Shown: positions 9,001-16,977, counted from the first letter of the stretch. The stretch is 64,000 nt of DNA from Streptomyces vinaceus (GCF_008704935.1 NZ_CP023692.1:4392001-4456000); one strand, 5' to 3'. Notes: generated from the letters alone by a model not told the origin. Translations and numbers: made by a program.

Positions 9001-9355
9001 CGTGCGAGGACACGGCGAGGATGTCGCTGCGGCCCTCCTTGTCGGGCGGGGTCCAGCCGCAGACGCGGGTGTCGGTGGCCCCCCAGTAGCTGAGCTGGCG
9101 GGCCGGACCGCCGTCCACCGGGGCGAGGTGGATCTCCGGGTCGAGGCTGCGCCAGGTCGTGAAGGCGATGTGCCGGCCGTCGGGGGAGAAGCGGGGGTGG
9201 CCGACCCGGGTCCGGTCGACCGTGATCCGCCAGGCCCGGCCGGGGCTGGCGCCCTCGGGGACCAGCGGGGCGACCCAGAGGTCGTCCTCGGTCGCGAAGC
9301 ACAGCAGATCCTCGTGGAGGTGGGGGAAGCGGAGGTACGCGCCGTCGTGACTCAC
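6047..9355 (-). CDS. Tricorn-type protease (S41 family peptidase)
   Basis: This protein of about 1102 residues resembles archaeal tricorn, a large self-compartmentalising protease that trims peptides released by the proteasome. Streptomyces has a proteasome, so the same role is plausible. It has two N-terminal beta-propeller regions (repeats such as PRFSPDGRHIAFTTWRS and LAFSPDGTWLAWS), a PDZ-like region (GIREGAVLTHIDGRPV), and a C-terminal S41 catalytic domain. Catalytic residues fit: His in GTSHAYV, and Ser-Asp in TSSDGD (Ser near 981). The start is GTG 9355 (VSHDGAYLRFP), where homologues begin; the open frame extends upstream without homology. It is divergent from the TetR gene. Confidence 0.92.
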   Translation of the reverse strand: MSHDGAYLRFPHLHEDLLCFATEDDLWVAPLVPEGASPGRAWRITVDRTRVGHPRFSPDGRHIAFTTWRSLDPEIHLAPVDGGPARQLSYWGATDTRVCGWTPPDKEGRSDILAVSSHGQPFSYYAWAYSVPTDGSPGGRLPWGPVSDIAVHDEPGGERRTLLLTGKPPHEPAAWKRYRGGAMGRLWLHGERLLEHIEGHLDAPMFVGGRIAFLSDHEGIGNLYSCLPDGTDLRRHTDHEEFYARHASSDGSRVVYQCGGDLWLVDSLAPEASPRRLDVRLGGPRAGRRTYQVPAASHVDSLSVDTTGRASAVVVRGSLYWLTHRDGPARTIADTPGVRVRLPEMLGSSGRVAYVTDAEGEDAIEIAYLPRASGDREPRRLASGELGRVLELLSDPDGERLAVASNDGRLLLIGVSDDEAGAPADEEGGSGVTELIRSINGPVTDLAFSPDGTWLAWSHPGIGRSLRQIKMARIAGPGPRSVVDVTNGRFEDENPVFTRDGRYLAFLSWRGFDPVYDVHTGDLSFPLGCRPYLVPLSSATPSPFAFTPDGRPAAGGLDPGEGESGEGEGAVMVEVEGLESRVTPFPVTASKYSALYPVSGGGLVWLRWPISGALGETFANPTDTSGKPTLEHFEITKARKSELASGLDWFAVSGDGTRLVINDEGDLRAVPSTESGDGDSTVYLDLRRILHEVDPASEWRQAFEEAGRLIRAYFWEPDMCNIDWDGVLRQYRPLVERVATPDEFADLLREVLGELGTSHAYVAPARRNEGPPHYHRPIGLLGANFVPREEGWMLARILPGESSDSKARSPLAGTGIREGAVLTHIDGRPVDPVAGPYPLLAAAGGTTVELTFQPAEGEGRARRVAVVPLIDERPLRYQDWVSKRRAVVRELSGGKCGYLHIPDMGGSGWAQFNRDLRMEMSRPALIVDVRGNAGGHISELVVEKLTRSILGWDLTRNAQPVSYASNAPRGPIVALADEATSSDGDMITAAFKLLGLGPVVGQRTWGGVVGMTGRHTLGDGTVITVPMNAAWFPEYGWSVENHGVEPDLAILRTPLDWAEGRHAQLDDAVFLAVELLEQEPAAVPPGYADVPDLRRPKLPPRP

Positions 9356-9460
9356 CCCACAATGCTTTCCGCGCCAAGGGGGGCTGGCAACTCGTACAGG
9401 TGATCCATGCCCGCGGCGGGTCGCACGAGGGGTGACCCGTGGGGTGACCGATGCCACTCG

Positions 9461-9495
9461 CCCGAACGAAACGGAACGGTTTCGTTTCGTTCGGG
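9461..9495. promoter_or_regulatory. 35-bp palindrome, candidate TetR operator
   Basis: Perfect 13-bp arms CCCGAACGAAACG and CGTTTCGTTCGGG are separated by 9 bp. The site lies 58 bp upstream of the TetR start, and 106 bp upstream of the divergent tricorn start. A possible -10 (TATCGT, 9503-9508) follows it, so a bound repressor would cover the -35 region of the tetR gene. Confidence 0.75.
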
Positions 9496-9517
9496 TCGGG
9501 GGTATCGTCATGGGTGT

Positions 9518-9532
9518 ACGAAACGGTTTCGT
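9518..9532. promoter_or_regulatory. Second TetR operator, palindrome near ribosome binding site
   Basis: ACGAAAC-G-GTTTCGT is a perfect 7+1+7 palindrome. It shares the ACGAAAC half-site with the larger palindrome at 9461-9495, 23 bp away. Two copies of one half-site element just upstream of a tetR gene fit autoregulation. Confidence 0.72.
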
Positions 9533-9552
9533 TCGCAAGGGAGGTGCCGGAG

Positions 9553-10143
9553 ATGCCCGAAGAAGTCTCGTCGCGGCGCAGCCGGATCACCCCCGAGCGG
9601 GAGGCCGAGCTCCACGAGGCGGTCCTCGACCTCCTGCGCGAGGTCGGTTACGAGGCGCTGACCATGGACGCGGTCGCCGCCCGTACCAAGTCCAGCAAGG
9701 CCACCCTCTACCGCCAGTGGGGGAGCAAGCCCGAGCTGGTCGCCAGGGCCCTGCGCTGTACCCAGCCGATGTCCCTCCGGGAGATCGACACGGGCAGCCT
9801 GCGCGGGGACTTCGCCCTGATGGTCCAGCATTCCGACGATGCGCAGATGGCGAAGGACACCGCGCTGATGCGGGGTCTGGCCCATGCGGTCCACGAGAGC
9901 CCCGAGCTCCACAAGGCCCTGCGCGAACTGCTGGTCGACCCGGAGATCACCGGTCTCCAGGCGCTCCTGCAGCGGGCCGTCGACCGGGGAGAGATCGCCC
10001 CGGACTGTCCGGCCGTCGCCTTCGTACCGCACATGCTCATCGGGGCGTTCATCGCCCTCCCGCTGATCGAGGACCGGTCCGTCGACCGCGCCTTCCTCGG
10101 TCACTTCATCGACGCCGTGGTCTTCCCCGCCCTCGGCGTCTGA
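9553..10143 (+). CDS. TetR family transcriptional repressor
   Basis: This 196-residue repressor has an N-terminal HTH (VGYEALTMDAVAARTKSSKATLYRQW begins near residue 30) and a C-terminal ligand domain of the TetR_C type. ATG 9553 is preceded by GGGAGG with an 8-9 bp spacer; the open frame extends upstream to 9451 through the operator region, so the upstream start is unlikely. The MMPL exporter follows 111 bp downstream on the same strand. Paired TetR/MMPL genes usually form a repressor-efflux module in which an exported compound is the inducer. The operators listed above support autoregulation. Confidence 0.9.
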   Translation: MPEEVSSRRSRITPEREAELHEAVLDLLREVGYEALTMDAVAARTKSSKATLYRQWGSKPELVARALRCTQPMSLREIDTGSLRGDFALMVQHSDDAQMAKDTALMRGLAHAVHESPELHKALRELLVDPEITGLQALLQRAVDRGEIAPDCPAVAFVPHMLIGAFIALPLIEDRSVDRAFLGHFIDAVVFPALGV

Positions 10144-10254
10144 GTCCCGCGACTCGTTCCTGCTGCTCCTGACACGCCGCTCTCGTCGTCGGGCCGGCTC
10201 TCCACGCCCTGATCCGTCCGGATCCACCACGACCTGAACGGGAGAACCGCCTCC

Positions 10255-12456
10255 GTGGCTACCTTCCTCTACCGACTCGGCAGGGGCGCCTTCCGGCGCC
10301 GAGGCCTCGTCGCCCTCCTGTGGGTGGCGCTGCTGTTCGCCGCCGGCTTCGGCGCGGCGACGGCCTCCGCACCCACCTCCGGATCGTTCTCGATACCCGG
10401 CACGGAGGCCCAGAAGGCCTTCGACGTGCTGGACAAGAAGTTCCCGGGCATGGCCGCCGACGGCGCCACCGCCCGGATCGTCGTCAAGGCGCCCGCGGGC
10501 TCCAAGATCGACGACCCGAAGAACAAGGCCGAGGTCGAGAAGATCGTCTCCGGCCTGAAGGACGGTCCGGGCAAGGCGCAGATCGCCTCCGTCGCCGACC
10601 CGTACGAGACCCACGCGGTCAGCCAGGACGGCTCCACCGCGTACGCGAGCGTCAAGTACACCGTCAGCGGCATGGAGCTGAAGGACGAGACGCGCGACGC
10701 GCTCAAGGACTCCGGCACCGCCGCCCAGGCCGCCGGGCTGACCGTCGAGATCGGCGGCGACGCCCTGATGACGGCCCCCGAGACGGGCTCCGGCGAGATC
10801 ATCGGCATCCTGATCGCGGCGATCGTCCTCGTCATCACCTTCGGCTCGCTGGTCGCGGCCGGGCTGCCGCTGCTGACCGCGATCATCGGCGTGGGCATCG
10901 GCGTCTCCTCGATCACCGCCCTCGCCAACGTGCTGGACCTCGGCTCCACCACTTCCACGCTCGCGATGATGATCGGGCTCGCGGTCGGCATCGACTACGC
11001 CCTCTTCATCGTCTCCCGCTACCGCGTGGAGCTCGCCGCGGGCCATCAGCGGGACGAGGCCGCGGGCCGCGCTGCCGGAACCGCCGGTTCCGCGGTCGTC
11101 TTCGCCGGTCTCACCGTGGTCATCGCCCTCGTGGGCCTGGCCGTCGTCAACATCCCGATGCTGACGAAGATGGGCTTCGCGGCCGCGGGCACCGTGGTCA
11201 TCGCCGTGCTCGTCGCCCTCACGCTGGTCCCGGCCATCCTGGGCTTCGCGGGCAAGAAGGTCCTGCCGGCGGGCAAGAAGAGCAAGCTGTTCGGCAAGGG
11301 CAAGCCGGCCGACGCCGAGCCCAAGGCCAACGGCGGCACCCGCTGGGCCCGCTTCGTCCTGCGCCGCCCGATCATGGTCCTGCTCGTCGGCGTGTTCGGC
11401 CTCGGCGCCATCGCGATCCCCGCGAGCAAGCTGGAGATGGGCCTGCCCGACGACGGCGCCCAGCCGGTCTCCACCACCCAGCGCAAGGCGTACGACCTGC
11501 TGTCCGACGGCTTCGGCCCGGGCTTCAACGGCCCGCTGATGGTGGTCGTCGACGGCGACAAGAAGCTGGCCGACGCGACCGAGGCCCGGATCAAGGGCCT
11601 GGAGGGCGTGGCCGCGGTCATGCCGCCGGCCCCGAACGGGGCCGGGGACGCATCGGTGATCACGGTCATCCCGAAGGACCGCCCGTCCTCGGCGCAGACC
11701 GAGGACCTGGTCCACACGATCCGCGACGGCAGCGGCGACGACGTCCTCGTCACCGGCGCGACCGCGATGAACATCGACTTCTCGCAGAAGATGAACGACG
11801 CGCTGCTGCCCTACCTGGCGCTCGTGGTCGGCCTCGCCTTCCTGCTGCTGATGGTGGTCTTCCGCTCAGTCCTGGTCCCGCTCAAGGCGGCGCTCGGCTT
11901 CCTGCTCTCGGTGGTCGCCGCCCTCGGCGCGGTCGTCGCGGTCTTCCAGTGGGGCTGGCTCGGCTCGCTCTTCGGGGTGGAGCAGACCGGTCCGATCATG
12001 TCGATGATGCCGATCTTCATGGTGGGCGTGGTCTTCGGCCTGGCCATGGACTACGAGGTCTTCCTCGTCACCCGCATGCGGGAGGCGTACGTCCACGGCG
12101 AGCGCCCGGGCCAGGCCATCGTGACCGGCTTCCAGTACAGCGCGCGGGTGGTCGTGGCGGCCGCCGTCATCATGATCGCGGTGTTCTCGGGCTTCATCGG
12201 GGCCAGCGAGCAGATGATCAAGATGATCGGCTTCGGTCTCGCCATCGCCGTCCTCTTCGACGCCTTCGTCGTCCGCATGGCGATCGTCCCGGCGGTGCTC
12301 GCGCTGCTCGGCCACAAGGCCTGGTGGCTGCCGCGCTGGCTCGACCGGCTGCTGCCCAACGTGGACGTGGAGGGCGAGAGCCTGCGCAAGCACCTCGAAG
12401 GCTCCGCCGGTTCCTCGGAGGGTCCGGACAAGGACCGCGAGCTGGTCAACGCCTGA
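10255..12456 (+). CDS. MMPL family RND transporter
   Basis: This integral membrane exporter of 733 residues and about 12 transmembrane segments has two repeated halves, each with one N-terminal helix, a large extracytoplasmic loop, and a five-helix block. The proton-relay region is seen as GLAVGIDYALFIVSRYR in the first half and GLAMDYEVFLVTRMRE in the second. It starts with GTG after GGGAGAA. Actinobacterial MMPL proteins export lipids, siderophores or polyketide products, but this one has no lipid-synthesis neighbours, so the cargo is unknown. It is probably controlled by the TetR protein upstream. A strong terminator follows directly. Confidence 0.93.
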   Translation: MATFLYRLGRGAFRRRGLVALLWVALLFAAGFGAATASAPTSGSFSIPGTEAQKAFDVLDKKFPGMAADGATARIVVKAPAGSKIDDPKNKAEVEKIVSGLKDGPGKAQIASVADPYETHAVSQDGSTAYASVKYTVSGMELKDETRDALKDSGTAAQAAGLTVEIGGDALMTAPETGSGEIIGILIAAIVLVITFGSLVAAGLPLLTAIIGVGIGVSSITALANVLDLGSTTSTLAMMIGLAVGIDYALFIVSRYRVELAAGHQRDEAAGRAAGTAGSAVVFAGLTVVIALVGLAVVNIPMLTKMGFAAAGTVVIAVLVALTLVPAILGFAGKKVLPAGKKSKLFGKGKPADAEPKANGGTRWARFVLRRPIMVLLVGVFGLGAIAIPASKLEMGLPDDGAQPVSTTQRKAYDLLSDGFGPGFNGPLMVVVDGDKKLADATEARIKGLEGVAAVMPPAPNGAGDASVITVIPKDRPSSAQTEDLVHTIRDGSGDDVLVTGATAMNIDFSQKMNDALLPYLALVVGLAFLLLMVVFRSVLVPLKAALGFLLSVVAALGAVVAVFQWGWLGSLFGVEQTGPIMSMMPIFMVGVVFGLAMDYEVFLVTRMREAYVHGERPGQAIVTGFQYSARVVVAAAVIMIAVFSGFIGASEQMIKMIGFGLAIAVLFDAFVVRMAIVPAVLALLGHKAWWLPRWLDRLLPNVDVEGESLRKHLEGSAGSSEGPDKDRELVNA

Positions 12457-12475
12457 CCCGTCGGGTTCCCGAAGA

Positions 12476-12511
12476 ACCGGCCCCGCACCTGATCACAGGT
12501 GCGGGGCCGGT
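12476..12511. terminator. Hairpin terminator after MMPL gene
   Basis: A perfect 16-bp GC-rich stem with an ATCA loop starts 20 bp after the exporter stop. It lies between convergent genes (MMPL and the SsgA-like gene) and can end both transcripts. Confidence 0.88.
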
Positions 12512-12548
12512 CCCGTTCGGGTCCGGTCCCGCATTCCGTGCGGGTCCG

Positions 12549-12968
12549 TTACGCCTGCCGGGTGACGGCGGCGTTCGTACGGCGCAGGAAGCGGCGCAGC
12601 GCGGCGATGTCGAACTGGATCACCGCGACGCCCTCGGGGGAGTGGAACTCGACGACCGCCTGGACGCGGCCGCAGGGCCAGATGCGTACGTCGCCGGTGC
12701 CGGTCGGCGCCTGGAGGCCCGCTTCGAGGAGGGCGCGGGGGAAGACCCACTCGTTCTCGGTGCCCTCGGGGGAGAGCCCGGCGGGGAAGACGATCCGTAC
12801 GGCCAGCGGCTCCGCGGGGGCGAAGCGCAGGGCGACCGGGATCTTCCGGAAGAGCGGGTCGTCGCTGATCACGCGGGCGGTCACGCGGTCCTCGACGGCG
12901 GCGGCGACGGCTGTGGCGACGGCGGTGGCGGCTGCGGCCGCGGGGGGATTCTCGGCGGTGGCTGACAC
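12549..12968 (-). CDS. ssgE: SsgA-like sporulation/cell division protein (probably SsgE)
   Basis: This 139-residue SALP-family protein is found only in sporulating actinomycetes. Family features include PVALRFAPAEPLAVRIVFP, then EWVFPRALLEAGL, GTGDVRIWP and a closing FLRRTNAAV. An Ala-rich stretch of about 25 residues precedes the core and may be disordered. GTG 12968 has GAGGAG 7 bp upstream; the open frame extends to 13082 but lacks family similarity there. SsgE is chosen because, as I recall the S. coelicolor map, ssgE lies beside the same pbp and cobalt-transport genes. SsgE affects spore separation in mutants. The paralogue assignment is less sure than the family. Confidence 0.8.
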   Translation of the reverse strand: MSATAENPPAAAAATAVATAVAAAVEDRVTARVISDDPLFRKIPVALRFAPAEPLAVRIVFPAGLSPEGTENEWVFPRALLEAGLQAPTGTGDVRIWPCGRVQAVVEFHSPEGVAVIQFDIAALRRFLRRTNAAVTRQA

Positions 12969-13026
12969 GACAAGACTCCTCGAATCGGAACATATGAGTC
13001 CGTAGTGCCCCCAGCCTCGCACATTC

Positions 13027-13054
13027 CCACGAATCCGCGCGGAGGTATTCGTGG
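13027..13054. promoter_or_regulatory. Inverted repeat between ssgE-like gene and cbiMN
   Basis: CCACGAAT and ATTCGTGG form perfect 8-bp arms with a 12-bp spacer. It sits in the divergent intergenic region, 59 bp upstream of the SsgA-like start and 95 bp upstream of cbiMN. It could be an operator for either gene. The regulator is unknown. Confidence 0.45.
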
Positions 13055-13066
13055 TGCCGACGCTCT

Positions 13067-13096
13067 TGCCAATGGTTTGCAATTGGGCACTATTCT
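13067..13096 (+). promoter_or_regulatory. Candidate cbiMNQO promoter with Nur-like box
   Basis: TGCCAATGGTTTGCA at 13067-13081 differs at one base from the Nur consensus tGCaa-N5-ttGCA, as I recall it. It overlaps a possible -35 (TTGCCA, 13066-13071); TATTCT at 13091-13096 may be the -10, though the 19-bp spacer is long. Nur represses nickel-uptake genes when Ni is sufficient, which would fit the importer downstream. I saw no cobalamin-riboswitch features in the short leader. Confidence 0.45.
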
Positions 13097-13148
13097 TAAG
13101 CGGTTAAAGATTTGTCAGCTCGAAGACCGCAGGAAGCGGAGCAGCCCC

Positions 13149-14216
13149 ATGCATGTGCCCGACGGCTTCATCGACGCCCCCGTCTCCATCGCCGCAGGTG
13201 TCGCCGCCGCGGGCGTGGTGGCAGTGAGCCTGCGCGGCGCCCGCCGCGAGCTCGACGAGCGCGCGGCGCCACTGGCCGGGCTCGTCGCCGCGTTCATCTT
13301 CGCCGTCCAGATGCTCAACTTCCCCGTGGCCGCCGGCACCAGCGGACACCTGCTCGGCGGAGCGCTCGCCGCGATCCTCGTCGGCCCCTATACGGGTGTG
13401 CTGTGCGTGTCCGTCGTCCTGCTCATGCAGGGCGTCCTGTTCGCCGACGGCGGGCTGACCGCCCTCGGGGTCAACGTCATGAACATGGCCGTCGTGACCG
13501 TGGTCGTCGCGTACGCCGTCTTCCGCGGGCTGCTGAAGCTCCTGCCCGACACCCGCCGCTCCGTCACCGTCGCCGCCTTCGCCGGAGCCCTGCTCTCGGT
13601 GCCCGGCGCGGCCGTCATGTTCACCCTGCTGTACGCCCTCGGCGGCACCACCGACGTCCCGCTCGGCAAGGTGTTCACCGCCATGGTCGGCGTGCACGTG
13701 CTGATCGGCATCGGCGAGGCCGTGATCACTGCGGCGACCGTGGGCGCCGTACTGGCCGTACGCCCGGACCTGGTGCACGGGGCGCGCGGGCTGGCCGCCC
13801 CGCTGAAGCTGCGCGTGGGGGGCGAACTGGTCGACGCCCCGGCGGCCGCCCCGGCCGCCGTCCCCGCCCCCGCGCGCTCCACGAAGTCCGTGTGGATCAC
13901 CGGTCTGGTCACCGCCCTCGTCCTGGCCGGTTTCGTCTCCTTCTACGCCTCCACCAGCCCCGACGGCCTGGAGAAGGTCGCCGCCGACAAGGGCATCGAC
14001 CAGAAGGTGAAGGAGCACGCCAGCGCCGACTCCCCGCTCGCCGACTACAGCGTCAAGGACGTCGGCGACGCCCGTCTCTCCGGCGGCCTCGCCGGTGTCA
14101 TCGGCGTCGGCGCGACCGTCGCCGTCGGCACCGGGATCTTCTGGACCGTACGCCGGCGCCGCGCCGAGGACCTGACGGCCACCTCGACCGGTTCCACCGC
14201 GTCCTCGGCGGTCTGA
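13149..14216 (+). CDS. Energy-coupling factor transporter S component, fused CbiM-CbiN
   Basis: This 355-residue membrane protein is the substrate-specific part of a Ni or Co ECF importer. The CbiM/NikM domain (about 1-235) begins MHVPDGFIDAP; the free N-terminus with Met-His builds the metal site in this family. After an Ala/Pro linker comes a CbiN-like PDGLE domain (SPDGLEKVA) and a final membrane helix. M and N are thus fused, as in NikMN proteins. GGAG lies 7 bp before the ATG. Its stop is one base before the cbiQ ATG. Nickel is slightly favoured by the Nur-like box upstream, but cobalt cannot be excluded. Confidence 0.88.
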   Translation: MHVPDGFIDAPVSIAAGVAAAGVVAVSLRGARRELDERAAPLAGLVAAFIFAVQMLNFPVAAGTSGHLLGGALAAILVGPYTGVLCVSVVLLMQGVLFADGGLTALGVNVMNMAVVTVVVAYAVFRGLLKLLPDTRRSVTVAAFAGALLSVPGAAVMFTLLYALGGTTDVPLGKVFTAMVGVHVLIGIGEAVITAATVGAVLAVRPDLVHGARGLAAPLKLRVGGELVDAPAAAPAAVPAPARSTKSVWITGLVTALVLAGFVSFYASTSPDGLEKVAADKGIDQKVKEHASADSPLADYSVKDVGDARLSGGLAGVIGVGATVAVGTGIFWTVRRRRAEDLTATSTGSTASSAV

Positions 14217-14217
14217 G

Positions 14218-14979
14218 ATGGGTGCGGGCCACGCCCACAAGCTCTACCGGCACGGGCACTCACCGATCCACGACCTGCCGCCCCACTGCAAGCTGGCCGC
14301 CGCCTTCGCCTTCGTCGTGGTCGTCGTCTCCACACCGCGCGAGGCGGTGTGGGCCTTCGGGCTGTACGCCGCCCTCATCGCCGCGGTCGCCGTGGCGGCG
14401 AGGATTCCGGCCGGTTTCCTGCTGCGGCGGCTGCTGATCGAGGTCCCGTTCGTGGCCTTCGCCGTGCTCATGCCCTTCGTGGCGCAGGGCGAGCGGGTCG
14501 AGGTGCTCGGCATGTCGCTCAGCGTCTCGGGTCTGTGGGGAGCCTGGAACGTCCTGGCCAAGGGCACGCTCGGGGTCGCCGCCTCCGTCCTGCTCGCCTC
14601 GACCACCGAGCTGCGGGCGCTGCTGCTCGGACTCCAGCGGCTCAAGCTGCCGCCGCTGCTGGTGCAGATCGCCTCCTTCATGATCCGGTACGGCGACGTG
14701 ATCACCGACGAGCTGCGGCGGATGTCGATCGCCCGGCGCTCGCGCGGCTTCGAGGCCAGCGGGATCCGGCACTGGGGGGTGCTGGCCAAGACCGCCGGAG
14801 CGCTGTTCATCCGCTCCTACGAGCGCGGTGAGCGGGTCCACCTCGCGATGGTGAGCCGCGGCTACGCGGGCTCGATGCCGGTGATCGACGAAGTCGTGGC
14901 CACGCGCGCCCAGTGGGCGTACGCGGCCGTACTCCCGGCGGCGGCGCTCGCCGTCTGTCTGATGGGATGGACCCTGTGA
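14218..14979 (+). CDS. cbiQ: Energy-coupling factor transporter transmembrane protein CbiQ
   Basis: This 253-residue T component of the ECF transporter couples the ATPase to the S component. It has about five or six membrane helices and, near the C-terminal third, the conserved cytoplasmic coupling helix with Ala-Arg-Gly type motifs (SIARRSRGFEASG). The second coupling helix (VHLAMVSRGYAG) is also present. Start ATG 14218 directly follows the cbiMN stop, and the stop overlaps the cbiO start. The three genes must be co-transcribed and probably translationally coupled. Confidence 0.92.
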   Translation: MGAGHAHKLYRHGHSPIHDLPPHCKLAAAFAFVVVVVSTPREAVWAFGLYAALIAAVAVAARIPAGFLLRRLLIEVPFVAFAVLMPFVAQGERVEVLGMSLSVSGLWGAWNVLAKGTLGVAASVLLASTTELRALLLGLQRLKLPPLLVQIASFMIRYGDVITDELRRMSIARRSRGFEASGIRHWGVLAKTAGALFIRSYERGERVHLAMVSRGYAGSMPVIDEVVATRAQWAYAAVLPAAALAVCLMGWTL

Positions 14980-15761
14980 CTCCCTCTGCCCCGCCCCCCG
15001 CCCCCGCCTCGCCCGCCCCCGCCTCCCTGGAGGTCTCCGGCCTCGCGTACGCCTACCCGGACGGGCACCAGGCCCTCTTCGGCGTGGACCTGACCGTCGG
15101 ACAGGGCGAGCGGGTGGCCCTGCTCGGCCCGAACGGCGCCGGCAAGACCACGCTGGTGCTGCACCTCAACGGCATCCTCGGCGGCGGGGTCGGCACCGTG
15201 ACGGTGGCCGGGCTGCCGGTCGAGAAGCGGAACTTCGCCGAGGTCCGGCGCCGGGTCGGCATCGTCTTCCAGGACCCGGACGACCAGCTGTTCATGCCGA
15301 CCGTGCGCGAGGACGTGGCCTTCGGCCCGGCGGCCGCCGGGATGCGGGGCGCGGAGCTGGAGACGCGGGTCCGCGAGGCGCTGGAGCAGGTCGGCATGGC
15401 CGGCTTCGCGGACCGGCCGCCGCACCACCTGTCCTTCGGACAGCGCCGCCGGGTCGCGGTGGCGACCGTACTGGCGATGCGGCCGGAGATCCTGGTCCTG
15501 GACGAGCCCTCGTCGAACCTGGACCCGGCGTCACGGCGCGAGCTCGCCGACATCCTGCGCTCGCTCGACGTGACCGTCCTGATGGTGACCCACGACCTGC
15601 CCTACGCGCTGGAGCTCTGCCCGCGGTCGGTGATCCTGAGCGAGGGGGTCATCGCGGCGGACGGACGCACGCAGGACCTGCTGTGCGACGAGGAGCTGAT
15701 GCGGGCGCACCGGCTGGAGCTTCCGTTCGGCTTCGACCCCCGTTCGGTGTCGGTGGCATAA
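14976..15761 (+). CDS. cbiO: Energy-coupling factor ATPase CbiO
   Basis: This ATPase of about 261 residues powers the Ni/Co ECF importer. Walker A is GPNGAGKTT, the Q-loop is FQDPDDQLF (the DDQLF form is typical of CbiO/EcfA), the signature is LSFGQRRRVAVA, Walker B is ILVLDEPSSNLD, and the switch His is in MVTHDLPYA. GTG 14976 overlaps the cbiQ stop by 4 bp; an in-frame ATG at 14967 is possible but has a poorer ribosome-binding site. A Pro/Ala-rich start of about 15 residues precedes the ATPase core. Only one ATPase gene is present, so a homodimer is expected. Confidence 0.92.
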   Translation: MTPSAPPPAPASPAPASLEVSGLAYAYPDGHQALFGVDLTVGQGERVALLGPNGAGKTTLVLHLNGILGGGVGTVTVAGLPVEKRNFAEVRRRVGIVFQDPDDQLFMPTVREDVAFGPAAAGMRGAELETRVREALEQVGMAGFADRPPHHLSFGQRRRVAVATVLAMRPEILVLDEPSSNLDPASRRELADILRSLDVTVLMVTHDLPYALELCPRSVILSEGVIAADGRTQDLLCDEELMRAHRLELPFGFDPRSVSVA

Positions 15762-15789
15762 GTCCGACCAGGCGATTGTTGGACCGCTC

Positions 15790-16959
15790 GTGGACATCCA
15801 GGGTGAGGTGGCGGCCGGCTTCGAGGCCGTCCGGGACGCTTTCGTACGCAACTTCGAGGTGCTCGGGGACCGGGGCGCGGCCGTGGCCGTGTACCGGGAC
15901 GGCCGCAAGGTCGTGGACCTGTGGGCGGGCTCGCGGGACGTCGAGGGCGGCGAGGACGGTGCGCCCTGGGCCGCCGGTACCGCACAGGTGGTGCGCTCGG
16001 CCACCAAGGGCGTCGCGGCCGTCGTACCGCTGCTGCTGCACCAGCGCGGTCTGCTGGACCTGGACGCGCCGGTGGGGGCCTACTGGCCGGAGTTCAAGGC
16101 GGGCGGCAAGGAGCGGGCGCTGGTACGGGACCTGCTCGCGCACCGGGCGGCCGTTCCGGCGCTGGACGTCCCGCTGACGCCGGGCGAGGCGGTGGACGGG
16201 GTCTCGGGGGCGCGCGCGGTCGCCGGGCAGCGGGCCTTCTGGGAGCCGGGCTCCGCCCACGGGTACCACGCGCAGACGTACAGCTGGCTGCTGTCGGAGC
16301 TGGTGTTGCAGGTGACCGGGGCCTCGCTGGGCCAGTGGCTGGCGCAGGAGGTCACGGGGCCGCGGGGGCTGGAGTTCTGGATCGGCCTGCCGGCGGCGGA
16401 GACCGGGCGGGTGGGCCGGGTGGGGCCCGTGGAGGCGCCCTCGGGGATGGCGGGCGGGCTCAGGACGCGTCCGCGGAGGAACGTTTCGCAGGCTTGGGAC
16501 GACCCGTCCTCGCTGACCCGGCGGGCGTTCGCGGCGATCACCCCGCTGCCGGACGAGAACGCCCCGGAGTTCCGCGCGGCCGAACTCCCGGCGTCGGCCG
16601 GCATCGGCACGGCGCGGGGCCTGGCGGGCGTGTACGCGGCGCTGCTGGGCGATACCCAGGACGGACCGGGGCTGTTCACCGAGCGGACGCGCCGACTGGC
16701 GGGTACGGAGCTGTCGTCCGGCCCCGACCGGGTGCTGGTGGTCAACACGCGCTTCGGGCCGGGGTACATGCTGCACAGTCCGGCGTCGCCGCTGCTGTCG
16801 GCGGGGTCCTTCGGCCATCCGGGGCGCGGCGGGTCGCTGGGGTTCGCGGACCCGGAGTCGGGCGTGGCCTTCGGGTACGTGACGAACGCCCACGCCAAGT
16901 CGGTCACGGCCGACCCCCGCGCGCAGGCGCTGCTGCGGGCCGTTCGCGGCGCGCTCTGA
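15790..16959 (+). CDS. Serine hydrolase, beta-lactamase family (class C-like)
   Basis: This 389-residue protein has the penicillin-binding/beta-lactamase fold used by esterases and D-amino acid peptidases. The active-site SxxK is SATK near residue 75, and the Tyr motif region reads HGYHAQTYSWLL. A C-terminal FGHPGRGG takes the place of the KTG motif, as in EstB-like esterases. No signal peptide is present, so it is probably cytoplasmic and more likely an esterase than a beta-lactamase. It follows cbiO by 28 bp on the same strand, but I see no functional link. The GTG start lacks a clear Shine-Dalgarno sequence. Confidence 0.85.
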   Translation: MDIQGEVAAGFEAVRDAFVRNFEVLGDRGAAVAVYRDGRKVVDLWAGSRDVEGGEDGAPWAAGTAQVVRSATKGVAAVVPLLLHQRGLLDLDAPVGAYWPEFKAGGKERALVRDLLAHRAAVPALDVPLTPGEAVDGVSGARAVAGQRAFWEPGSAHGYHAQTYSWLLSELVLQVTGASLGQWLAQEVTGPRGLEFWIGLPAAETGRVGRVGPVEAPSGMAGGLRTRPRRNVSQAWDDPSSLTRRAFAAITPLPDENAPEFRAAELPASAGIGTARGLAGVYAALLGDTQDGPGLFTERTRRLAGTELSSGPDRVLVVNTRFGPGYMLHSPASPLLSAGSFGHPGRGGSLGFADPESGVAFGYVTNAHAKSVTADPRAQALLRAVRGAL

Positions 16960-16977
16960 CCACCCTTCCCGGAGCCT

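Noticed and set aside
12969..13148. Cobalamin riboswitch upstream of cbiMN
   Set aside because: The space is only 180 bp and shared with a divergent gene, and I saw no B12-box-like sequence. A protein operator is more likely.
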